Part shown: piece after piece, positions 7,049 through 12,932 of the stretch
How positions within the stretch are numbered: the stretch's first letter is position 1
Layout of the letters: every line of letters starts with the position of its first letter
Assembly (NCBI GenBank): GCA_015489565.1
Contig: WFZM01000034.1
Location: 1 to 17,679, forward strand
DNA from: Patescibacteria group bacterium
GTDB lineage: Bacteria; Patescibacteriota; Minisyncoccia; Phycocordibacterales; UBA2100
Reading direction: 5' to 3'
Length of the DNA stretch: 17,679 bases
The notes under the pieces: model-generated
Seen by the model: only the letters and a program-made list of their open reading frames with translations
Databases searched by the model: none
What the model was told of the DNA's origin: nothing
Program-made: the position numbers and the translations under genes

Positions 7049-7516
7049 TTACCATGCCAAGTGCGCGAAAGCCTTGTTGGCCTCGGCCATTTTGTGAGTA
7101 TCTTCTTTTTTCTTTATGGAATCACCCTCTTCGTTATAAGCTGCTATTATCTCGGCTGCAAGACGCTCTTTCATAGGCATGCCTTGCTTTTTACGAGCAA
7201 AAGTCACTATCCAACGAAGTGAAAGTTGCAAACGTCTCTCGGGACGCACCTCAACCGGCACTTGGTAGTTTGCTCCACCCACCCTGCGAGAGCGAACTTC
7301 CACAGACGGCTCGACTTTTTTAAGGGCTGTCTCAAACACCATTACCGGGTCTTCACCCGTCTTCTCTTTTATTATATCAAAAGCTCCGTAAACAGCCTTT
7401 TTGGCGGCCTCCTTCTTTCCGTCAAGCATTACATAATTTATAAGCTTGGCAACCTTCAAATTGTTAAACTTTGAATCAGGCTTTAGTATATTTTTCTTTT
7501 TGATTGGTCTTCTCAT
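7049..7516 (-). CDS. rpsG: 30S ribosomal protein S7
   Basis: S7 binds the 3' major domain of 16S rRNA, nucleates head assembly and lines the E site. The 155-residue product has typical length and sequence, beginning M-R-R-P-I-K-K-K and containing the conserved K-V-E-P-S-V-E-V-R-S-R-R-V-G-G-A-N-Y-Q-V-P-V-E-V block and a central R-W-I-V segment, ending K-A-F-A-H-L-A-W. It lies 14 nt downstream of rpsL and 49 nt upstream of fusA in the standard str-operon order. A weak GGA is the only ribosome-binding candidate (4 nt before the ATG), consistent with translational coupling to rpsL. Confidence 0.98.
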   Translation of the reverse strand: MRRPIKKKNILKPDSKFNNLKVAKLINYVMLDGKKEAAKKAVYGAFDIIKEKTGEDPVMVFETALKKVEPSVEVRSRRVGGANYQVPVEVRPERRLQLSLRWIVTFARKKQGMPMKERLAAEIIAAYNEEGDSIKKKEDTHKMAEANKAFAHLAW

Positions 7517-7530
7517 ATTCCAAAAATTTA

Positions 7531-7947
7531 TTAAGCATTATCCTTTGGGCGTTTAGTACCGTAACGAGAACGAGCTTGCCTTCGGTTTTGTACACCCTCG
7601 GCATCCAAGTGTCCTCTAACTACTGTATAGTTAACACCAATATCCTTCACACGACCTCCACGCACGAGCACAACTGAGTGCTCTTGCAGGTTGTGCCCCT
7701 CGCCCGGGATATAAGCTGTAATCTCCATTCCGTTAGTGAGACGAACACGCGCGATTTTACGTATAGCAGAGTTAGGCTTACGAGGAGTTTTTGTTGTAAC
7801 ACGCACACAAACACCTCGCTTAAAAGGAGATGGGTATGATGTAGGCTTGTTTTTCAAGCTGTTGAAACCACGGCGAAGTGCTGTAGTTTTTGTTTTCTTT
7901 CTTGCCTTTTTGCGAGGCTTTCTTATAAGTTGGTTTATAGTTACCAT
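7531..7947 (-). CDS. rpsL: 30S ribosomal protein S12 with internal insertion
   Basis: S12 controls decoding accuracy next to the 530 loop and helix 44. The 138-residue product is longer than the usual 123-125 because about 14-17 extra residues (roughly 25-41, including F-N-S-L-K-N-K-P) sit before the conserved K-R-G-V-C motif. In the conserved loop T-P-R-K-P-N-S-A, residue 56 is Arg (CGT, 7782-7780) where E. coli and most bacteria have Lys43; that substitution is a classical streptomycin-resistance change. The V-K-D-I-G-V segment lacks the Pro of the usual V-K-D-L-P-G-V. An AGGA (7957-7954), 6 nt before the ATG, is the clearest ribosome-binding site in the window. First gene of its operon. 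Confidence 0.98.
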   Translation of the reverse strand: MVTINQLIRKPRKKARKKTKTTALRRGFNSLKNKPTSYPSPFKRGVCVRVTTKTPRKPNSAIRKIARVRLTNGMEITAYIPGEGHNLQEHSVVLVRGGRVKDIGVNYTVVRGHLDAEGVQNRRQARSRYGTKRPKDNA

Positions 7948-7953
7948 AATATT

Positions 7954-7957
7954 TCCT
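7954..7957 (-). promoter_or_regulatory. Ribosome-binding site of rpsL
   Basis: AGGA followed by six nt and ATG. It is noted because most other genes in the window lack a recognisable Shine-Dalgarno sequence, so rpsL stands out as an SD-led gene. Confidence 0.6.
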
Positions 7958-8016
7958 AACTCTAATTTTAATTAATTACTAATAATAAGAAAAATCGCGC
8001 CGTTAAGCGCTACATA

Positions 8017-8044
8017 AATATACACCAGTTTTTCAAAAAATCAA
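8017..8044 (-). promoter_or_regulatory. Promoter of the rpsL-rpsG-fusA operon
   Basis: On the minus strand TTGATT (8044-8039) and TATATT (8022-8017) are 16 bp apart. The predicted start near 8010 gives a leader of about 60 nt before rpsL. The leader has a short GCGC/GCGC stem followed by five T (about 7993-8010), which could be an attenuator remnant but is too weak to claim. Confidence 0.65.
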
Positions 8045-8131
8045 GTAAAAATGCAAAGGGCCAAACTACTTTTATATCCCTTGATTCTTTGACTTTGCAC
8101 TTTAAAGAGTGCTCACAGCTTTGAATTATTT

Positions 8132-8182
8132 CCCCGAGATAAAATATTTCAAATATCTATTATCTCCATTTACAGATCGGGG
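8132..8182. other. Compound inverted repeat downstream of the frameshifted gene
   Basis: The 7948-8232 gap holds, besides the rpsL promoter, an inverted repeat: GAGATAA (8136-8142) and TTATCTC (8160-8166) enclose a second A/T-rich stem, ATATT/AATAT with loop TCA. Flanking CCCC (8132-8135) and GGGG (8179-8182) can close the structure. No U-tract follows on the minus strand, so it is not a standard terminator. It may be a 3'-end stabiliser or terminator variant for the gene ending at 8233. A smaller stem GCACT/AGTGC lies at about 8096-8111. Confidence 0.45.
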
Positions 8183-8232
8183 GCAGTTTTTAAGGATTTA
8201 TTTTCCACCTCCTTTCTTTTCTACCGTTGGGA

Positions 8233-9309
8233 TTATTTCCGTTTTAACAGCCTGCAGGCATCTTGACTTAAAGCAAAGTCCACGATAGTCGGCATATTAT
8301 CTGCAACTTTGTCAACTCTTCGTATAAGTGTTTGCAATGCTCTTTTATCTTTATTAACTTCAAAAGATGCGCGGAACCACTCTGTTATCGGGAAAGGATC
8401 CAAGTTTGCAGAATACACACCAGGGCAAGCTTCCATGGTGTAATTATATACCGGATTTACATATAAAGACCACTCGTATTTTGTTGTGAACACTTTGTTA
8501 AAGACCGGCCAGAGATGAAATCTTAAATCAGTTACAAAAGCGGAGCAATTGTTAAGACTTGCTTGATTCGTTTGATAATTATATGTCTTAAATCTCCCTG
8601 ATTGTGTATCAAATAAAGAGATAATACCACTTTTCACAATGGAGGCTAGGTATCTGGCATTTGCACTCATGGACGCATCGCCGGCGATGGCTGATAGTTT
8701 TTCCAGGGCCTTATATCCGGCATACACTTCCGCATTGTCCGCCAAAAATCGTATATTATAGGGCTTCCCATCTGATTTTATCTGGTGCTGAAATGTGTCT
8801 GACAAATATATACCCTTCGGAATATTTATACCGGATTCCATATTTAGATCGGCAATCTTCTTCAGTAATTGTATATTTGTAAAACCTTTATGAGGAGATT
8901 TGCTGTTTAACCATTTTTTATCCGCAAATTTCTCGCTTGTCGCTATCAACATGGCAGCGTAACTGTCATTACTATCCACATCTATAGGCGTCAATAAATT
9001 CTCTGATATATCAACTAAGAAGTATTCCCAGGAGCTTGGACAATCCTTACCAAGATATTCCCAAACAGCTGACCCGTCATATATAAATGTGCCTGCTCCA
9101 GCACCACTTGGTACTACAGGCATTTTGTTTCCGGTAGTGCCGGCAATATTCATCTCTAAAAGTTTTCCATTTATGCTAACCTTCATGCCCTGAGTATATT
9201 TTGTATTTGGCATCCATTTACCGACAAGTAATTTCTCCAATGCAGCTTCCACTGCCTTTTTACGTTCCAAGTTTGTGAATTGATCTGAATGATACATCGC
9301 GGAAAACAT
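8233..9309 (-). CDS. C-terminal part of a frameshifted secreted cell-wall protein
   Basis: This frame continues the protein begun at 10276-9333, one base out of register. It is open from 9333, so the ATG at 9309 is probably internal rather than a real start. After a helical segment (F-S-A-M-Y-H-S-D-Q-F-T-N-L-E-R-K) comes a module with W-M-P-N-T-K-Y-T-Q-G and D-G-S-A-V-W-E-Y-L-G, resembling small carbohydrate-binding modules. Then follow about 270 residues rich in paired helices, with D-S-N-D-S-Y-A-A, F-L-A-D-N-A-E-V-Y-A-G and F-P-I-T-E-W-F-R-A-S. These recall (alpha/alpha)-barrel glycoside hydrolases or lyases, but I cannot name a family and no catalytic residue is assigned. Together with the N-terminal peptidoglycan-binding domain, a wall- or polysaccharide-degrading enzyme is a reasonable guess, not a finding. 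Confidence 0.7.
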   Translation of the reverse strand: MFSAMYHSDQFTNLERKKAVEAALEKLLVGKWMPNTKYTQGMKVSINGKLLEMNIAGTTGNKMPVVPSGAGAGTFIYDGSAVWEYLGKDCPSSWEYFLVDISENLLTPIDVDSNDSYAAMLIATSEKFADKKWLNSKSPHKGFTNIQLLKKIADLNMESGINIPKGIYLSDTFQHQIKSDGKPYNIRFLADNAEVYAGYKALEKLSAIAGDASMSANARYLASIVKSGIISLFDTQSGRFKTYNYQTNQASLNNCSAFVTDLRFHLWPVFNKVFTTKYEWSLYVNPVYNYTMEACPGVYSANLDPFPITEWFRASFEVNKDKRALQTLIRRVDKVADNMPTIVDFALSQDACRLLKRK

Positions 9310-10247
9310 AAAGTAGCTGTTAATAGTTCCCCCTTACGGTGCCTCCAGAGATTTTTATACTTACCTGATGTAATTTTTAGAGACTCAAAAGTTGGATATT
9401 TGAGCTTGCACGCAATCTGTTTTACCTTGCACGAAACATTTGTATAAATGCCACTCCAAGGAGCCCAGCTGCCGTTATTACATCTTCGCACCTGCTTCTC
9501 CTTAACGCATTGAGAAGAGTAGTCTACCGTAGCATCTTTATAGCGTATACGTGTTTGAACCGCATTGTGCGGAAATCGCCCACAAGATTTTGACACTTTC
9601 TTTTTATTTCTTGAGGCTTTTGTAGAAGGTGTTAGATTTGCTGTTCTAGCTCGCTTCTTTGACGAGCTTGACTGCCCAAATCTTGCCGTATTTATATTCT
9701 GTGCAATTGTATTCGGTCTATTTTGTCGTTGCGTGAAGGGGCTATAAGTATCGCCATCATCCCTATTGTTGATACACGTATTTTGTATCTTGGCACGAGT
9801 TACCGGCCCCACCATGCCATAACCTGTCGATTTAGGACCCCCGCGTGACACTATTCCCATTTTCCTTTGAAAGCTCTGAACTGCGCGCATTGTTGCGGGT
9901 CCGTAATATCCAGTGATTTTGGGATATCTATAGTCACCAGTACTTTTAAGGTATCGCTGAAGTTCTGAAACATCAGACCCTTTCATACCAAAGCGGAGAT
10001 TTCGATAAAGTCCTCTGGGACAATAGCTGTGCTTTGCAGCAGCTGTATTTGCATTTTCTCTTGTGTTAGCTATATTTGCGACCGGTCGTCCACTTAATAT
10101 AACTTGCATATTATCTACAATGCTTTGTGACGCACCAAAGCTTTGCAAGAGCATCATTATTGCATTTATTTGAGATTGACTAAGTTTGCTCGCGTGCACT
10201 ATACTCGGTCTGCCAAATACAAACAAGGATATCGCAAAAACTGCCAA
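9183..10247 (-). CDS. N-terminal part of frameshifted secreted protein with peptidoglycan-binding domain
   Basis: The bounds given run from the first in-frame TTG to the stop; the real start is more likely the ATG at 10276. Read from that ATG, a -1 shift at A7 (10273-10267) gives a signal peptide beginning M-K-K-K-I-F-L-V-V-V and ending near V-H-A-S. About residues 86-168 (of the reconstructed protein) are a clear peptidoglycan-binding domain: C-P-R-G-L, G-M-K-G-S-D-V-S-E-L-Q-R-Y-L, T-G-Y-Y-G-P-A-T, V-Q-S-F-Q, G-P-V-T-R-A-K-I. A basic Ser/Arg linker follows, then a Cys-rich segment (C-G-R-F-P, Q-V-R-R-C-N-N-G-S-W). After G5 at 9333-9329 a second -1 shift joins the frame ending at 8233; the in-frame tail after that point (to 9183) is probably not made. 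The reconstructed whole is 681 residues. Confidence 0.75.
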   Translation of the reverse strand: MAVFAISLFVFGRPSIVHASKLSQSQINAIMMLLQSFGASQSIVDNMQVILSGRPVANIANTRENANTAAAKHSYCPRGLYRNLRFGMKGSDVSELQRYLKSTGDYRYPKITGYYGPATMRAVQSFQRKMGIVSRGGPKSTGYGMVGPVTRAKIQNTCINNRDDGDTYSPFTQRQNRPNTIAQNINTARFGQSSSSKKRARTANLTPSTKASRNKKKVSKSCGRFPHNAVQTRIRYKDATVDYSSQCVKEKQVRRCNNGSWAPWSGIYTNVSCKVKQIACKLKYPTFESLKITSGKYKNLWRHRKGELLTATLCFPRCIIQINSQTWNVKRQWKLHWRNYLSVNGCQIQNILRA

Positions 10248-10314
10248 AACAACGACTAAAAAGATCTTTTTTTCATAAATTCATCTTCAAGTTAAATAAT
10301 TTTAATTTTAGTTT

Positions 10315-10343
10315 GTTATATACAATAATAAATTTATTTACAA
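10315..10343 (-). promoter_or_regulatory. Candidate promoter of the frameshifted cell-wall gene
   Basis: TTGTAA (10343-10338) and TATAAC (10320-10315) are 17 bp apart on the minus strand, about 40 bp before the ATG at 10276. The surrounding 10277-10356 gap is extremely A/T-rich with repeated TTTGTTATA, so chance matches are likely and the call is modest. Confidence 0.45.
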
Positions 10344-10356
10344 TTTGTTATAAAGT

Positions 10357-10977
10357 TTAAATGTTTAGCAAAAAGGCGGTAATGTGGGATATAAAATTTG
10401 CCAAAGGTGCAGCGAAAAATTGCGACAAGACAATTAAAAGCAGTATCATGGTTATAAAGCCGCCCTGCTCCATGCTGCGCATCATAAAGCGGAAAGGTCT
10501 TGCCAAAGACTCCGGCAAAAGCGCAGGTAAAATTTTGGAACCGTCAAGCGGAGCAATCGGTATAAGATTTAAAAACGCCAAGAATAAATTCATGTATATT
10601 ACAGTTGCCGCAACTGCAGAGCTTACAATAGACAACTTGTAAAGCAAAAGCACAAAAGCGGCCAAGGCAAAATTAGCCAAAGGACCCGCAAAAGCAACAA
10701 TGGCTTCCGCAAAACGCCCTCCGCGTTTTAGATTGTACGGATTATAAGGCACCGGCTTTGCCCAGCCAAAAAGCACCGAAGACTTACTAAGTACCAATAT
10801 GGCCGGCAAAATTATAGAGCCGAATAAATCTATGTGCCTGAAAGGGTTAAGGCTCAGTCTGCCTTGTATTTTGGCTGTTGGATCTCCAAGGGCGTTAGCG
10901 GCATAACCGTGCGCCACTTCATGAAAAATCACCGATATTACCAGAACAACTATAAATACTATTGTCTCCAATTCCAT
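10357..10977 (-). CDS. Site-2 protease family zinc metalloprotease (M50)
   Basis: This is a membrane-embedded metalloprotease of the small M50B type, which cuts substrates within the membrane. The 206-residue product has the zinc motif H-E-V-A-H in the first transmembrane helix (H19, E20, H23). The matching L-D-G motif, N-L-I-P-I-A-P-L-D-G, lies at residues 137-146, where Asp145 is the third metal ligand. About four to five hydrophobic segments are present, and no PDZ domain, so it is not the RseP form. It is transcribed divergently from rpmB with overlapping promoters. No anti-sigma factor or other obvious substrate is encoded nearby, so the target is unknown. The start at 10977 fits the motif position in relatives. 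Confidence 0.92.
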   Translation of the reverse strand: MELETIVFIVVLVISVIFHEVAHGYAANALGDPTAKIQGRLSLNPFRHIDLFGSIILPAILVLSKSSVLFGWAKPVPYNPYNLKRGGRFAEAIVAFAGPLANFALAAFVLLLYKLSIVSSAVAATVIYMNLFLAFLNLIPIAPLDGSKILPALLPESLARPFRFMMRSMEQGGFITMILLLIVLSQFFAAPLANFISHITAFLLNI

Positions 10978-10988
10978 AATAAATAAAC

Positions 10989-11016
10989 TTTACAAATTAG
11001 AAATCTATGATAACAT
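10989..11016 (+). promoter_or_regulatory. Promoter of rpmB, nearly leaderless
   Basis: TTTACA (10989-10994), 16 bp, then TAACAT (11011-11016) with the extended element TG-A just before it. The rpmB ATG is 11 nt after the -10 box, so the leader is only about 4-5 nt and no Shine-Dalgarno can be present. It overlaps the opposite promoter for the M50 protease. Confidence 0.6.
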
Positions 11017-11034
11017 AACGCACACTTATGGCAA
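11007..11034 (-). promoter_or_regulatory. Promoter of the M50 protease gene
   Basis: On the minus strand TTGCCA (11034-11029, inside the first codons of rpmB), 16 bp, then TATCAT (11012-11007) with a TG-T extension. The leader before the ATG at 10977 would be about 22 nt. Its -10 box overlaps that of rpmB by two bases, so both promoters cannot be occupied at once. Confidence 0.5.
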
Positions 11035-11273
11035 GGAAATGTGACATAACAGGGAAAAAACCGATAGTTGGGGGCGGATACTCAAACCGTACTCGCGCTA
11101 CTCAGTTCAACCCTACCGGCAAACGAGCTCGCAAGCCAAATTTGCAAAAGAAGAGAATCTTTGTTCCGGAACTTAACAAAACCTTTGTTTTGAGAATATC
11201 AACAAGGGCAATAAAAACTATAAATAAAAACGGAGCTTACAAGGTTCTTAAAAAAGCCGGTATTATAAAATAG
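11028..11273 (+). CDS. rpmB: 50S ribosomal protein L28
   Basis: L28 is a small protein of the large ribosomal subunit. The 81-residue product matches the family from the start: M-A-R-K-C-D-I-T-G-K-K-P, then N-R-T-R-A-T-Q-F-N-P, a basic block, K-K-R-I-F-V-P-E, and R-I-S-T-R-A-I-K-T-I near the C-terminus. Length is normal (about 60-80). It is a single-gene unit, one of only two plus-strand genes in the window, with its own near-leaderless promoter and a very strong terminator right after it. Confidence 0.96.
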   Translation: MARKCDITGKKPIVGGGYSNRTRATQFNPTGKRARKPNLQKKRIFVPELNKTFVLRISTRAIKTINKNGAYKVLKKAGIIK

Positions 11274-11283
11274 AAACTTCAAG

Positions 11284-11318
11284 AGCGCGTGGCAGCTTCG
11301 CTGCCACGCGCTTTTTTG
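11284..11318 (+). terminator. Strong terminator of rpmB
   Basis: A perfect 13-bp stem, AGCGCGTGGCAGC/GCTGCCACGCGCT (11284-11312), closes on a TTC triloop and is followed by T6 (11312-11317) on the plus strand. On the minus strand the stem follows the metallo-beta-lactamase gene but lacks a good U-tract there (CTCTTGAAG), so it mainly serves rpmB. Confidence 0.93.
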
Positions 11319-11344
11319 TTTTAGAAATCGAAAAGCATAGAAGT

Positions 11345-12226
11345 CTATTTTACAAATACAGACTCTCCATCACTTTCAAAAACCAGATTGCCGTCCCAGG
11401 TATAAAGTATTCTTGCGCCAAGATCTTGAACCCTTTTGATAATTTCTCCATGAGGATGTCCGTAGTTATTATTCTTAGCGGCAGAAACAACTGCAAATTT
11501 GGGAGAAACAGTCTTGAGAAACTCCCACGCGCTTGATGTCTTGGAGCCATGGTGTCCGAGTTTTAACACATCACTCTTGAGCTTTCCCCTATCATAAAGA
11601 GCCAGAACTTTTTCAGCTTCGCCGGGCAAATCACCGCTTAAAAGAAAATTTGTTTTACCATATACCAGCTTTAGTGTAAGAGAATTTAGATTACTGTCCT
11701 TAAAATACAGCTTTGAGCCAGGATAATAAACATAAATTTTAAAGCTGTCCCCAAAGTCAAAGATATCACCCCGCTTTGGGTACAATTCTTTCACACCCAA
11801 ATTCTTTTGCTTTGCAAGATTGTAAAGCAAAGATTCGGAAAGCTCTGTGCCTTTTGACTTAAGCCTTGGCATGGCCACATATTTAACCCTGTAAGATTTG
11901 AGAAAGTCTATAAAACCACCTATGTGATCCTTGTCTGCATGGGTCGCAAAAACAATATCAAAATCTCGCTCCCAAAAATAAAGCTCGCGTGAAAGAGCGG
12001 ACAAAAGCTCAGCCCCAGAAGCACCTGCATCTATTAATATTTTATGCCCGCTTGGCGATTTAATAAAAATCGCATCGCCCTGCCCCACGTCTAAAAACAC
12101 CACTTTTAAGCTGTTATTGCCCCTATTTAGATATACACTTAACAAAAAATAATTAAGGGAAAGCAAAATAATAATTACAAAAAATAGAAAAAGTTTTAAA
12201 TTTATTTTTTGGATTCTATCCAGCAT
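11345..12226 (-). CDS. ComEC-type metallo-beta-lactamase domain protein (stand-alone)
   Basis: The 293-residue product has one N-terminal transmembrane helix (about 11-32) and an exported metallo-beta-lactamase fold. It matches the C-terminal domain of the DNA-uptake protein ComEC: F-L-D-V-G-Q-G-D-A (44-52), the H-x-D-x-D-H metal motif (H96, D98, D100, H101), L-S-G-D-L, G-H-H-G-S-K-T-S-S and a final Y-G-H-P-H. In ComEC this domain is thought to degrade the non-transported DNA strand. Here it is a separate gene. The missing channel part is encoded 700 bp upstream on the same strand (12926-14368), with sodA in reverse orientation between. A free-standing nuclease or phosphodiesterase role is also possible. 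It starts at the first ATG, about 22 nt after a -10 box. Confidence 0.9.
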   Translation of the reverse strand: MLDRIQKINLKLFLFFVIIILLSLNYFLLSVYLNRGNNSLKVVFLDVGQGDAIFIKSPSGHKILIDAGASGAELLSALSRELYFWERDFDIVFATHADKDHIGGFIDFLKSYRVKYVAMPRLKSKGTELSESLLYNLAKQKNLGVKELYPKRGDIFDFGDSFKIYVYYPGSKLYFKDSNLNSLTLKLVYGKTNFLLSGDLPGEAEKVLALYDRGKLKSDVLKLGHHGSKTSSAWEFLKTVSPKFAVVSAAKNNNYGHPHGEIIKRVQDLGARILYTWDGNLVFESDGESVFVK

Positions 12227-12233
12227 AGAACTG

Positions 12234-12242
12234 TGCTACAAT
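12234..12242 (+). promoter_or_regulatory. Extended -10 promoter of sodA
   Basis: TG-C-TACAAT with no convincing -35 box, about 30 nt before the sodA ATG. It faces the -10 box of the opposite gene (12249-12254), so the two promoters overlap. Confidence 0.55.
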
Positions 12243-12248
12243 ATTGTC

Positions 12249-12254
12249 ATTATA
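12249..12254 (-). promoter_or_regulatory. -10 box of the metallo-beta-lactamase gene
   Basis: A perfect TATAAT on the minus strand, 22 nt before the ATG at 12226, giving a leader of about 15 nt. The -35 region is poor (TTCATA at 17 bp, inside the sodA start). Overlap with the sodA promoter implies competition for polymerase. Confidence 0.5.
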
Positions 12255-12272
12255 ACTTAATAAAATAAAAAT

Positions 12273-12878
12273 ATGAAAAAATATCAAGCGAAAGATTTTA
12301 ATTTACCGGATCTAAAAGGATTATCGGCAAAGCAAATTGAAGTGCACCTGGGCCTTTACAACGGGTATGTAAATTTTACAAATAGACTTCAAGAAACACT
12401 GGAAGAGCTTAAAAAAGACTCTGAGAAAAATGCCTATGCGATAGAGTCTGTTCGCAGAAGATTGGGCTTTGAATTCAACGGTATGCGACTGCATGAGATA
12501 TATTTTGAACAACTGGAACATGGTGCAAGTGAAGAACCGCGCGGCAAGGCGCTAGACGAGATAGTGTCAAACAAATTTGGAGATTTTGACAATTTCTTAA
12601 ACGAGTTTAAAAATACAGCTATGACTCGCGGTATCGGCTGGACCATTTTAAGTGTTGATGAAAAAGGTATAGATACAGCAAAAGGAGAAGTGCCCGAAGC
12701 TTTTATCGCTTGGATTGCGGACCACGAGCTTGGGCAGTTGGCAGATACTAAAATATTGCTTGCTCTTGACATGTGGGAACACGCCTTTATGGTGGACTAC
12801 ACACCCGCAGAAAAAGCGGAGTATATAGAAGCCTTCTTCAAGAATCTGAATTGGTCTGTTGTTGAAGAGCGTATATAA
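12273..12878 (+). CDS. sodA: Fe/Mn-type superoxide dismutase
   Basis: It converts superoxide to oxygen and hydrogen peroxide in the cytoplasm. The 201-residue product has no signal peptide and has the expected length. All four metal ligands are visible: His25 (in V-H-L-G-L-Y), His74 (R-L-H-E-I-Y-F), Asp166 and His170 in L-D-M-W-E-H-A-F. The G-W-T-I-L strand and the final D-Y also fit. The sequence between (A-D-H-E-L-G-Q-L-A-D) is divergent, so Fe versus Mn preference cannot be called and the symbol is a convenience (sodB is equally possible). It lies between the two halves of a split ComEC, in opposite orientation, with its own promoter and a terminator shared with comEC. A CPR cell carrying SOD suggests exposure to oxygen. 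Confidence 0.95.
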   Translation: MKKYQAKDFNLPDLKGLSAKQIEVHLGLYNGYVNFTNRLQETLEELKKDSEKNAYAIESVRRRLGFEFNGMRLHEIYFEQLEHGASEEPRGKALDEIVSNKFGDFDNFLNEFKNTAMTRGIGWTILSVDEKGIDTAKGEVPEAFIAWIADHELGQLADTKILLALDMWEHAFMVDYTPAEKAEYIEAFFKNLNWSVVEERI

Positions 12879-12901
12879 ATAGCAAGAAAAGATTGAAAAA
12901 A

Positions 12902-12932
12902 GCGCAAGTAAGACCTGCTTGCGCTTTATTTT
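12902..12932. terminator. Bidirectional terminator between sodA and comEC
   Basis: GCGCAAG (12902-12908) and CTTGCGC (12918-12924) form a 7-bp stem with a 9-nt loop. On the plus strand TTTATTTTTT follows; on the minus strand TTTTTTC follows. The comEC stop codon (12926-12928) lies inside the plus-strand T-tract, so the convergent genes end almost on top of each other. Confidence 0.85.

Noticed and set aside
10310..10356. A/T-rich repeats (TTTGTTATA twice, AATAAATTTATT palindrome) as possible origin or iterons
   Set aside because: Only two copies, low complexity, no DnaA boxes or replication gene nearby.
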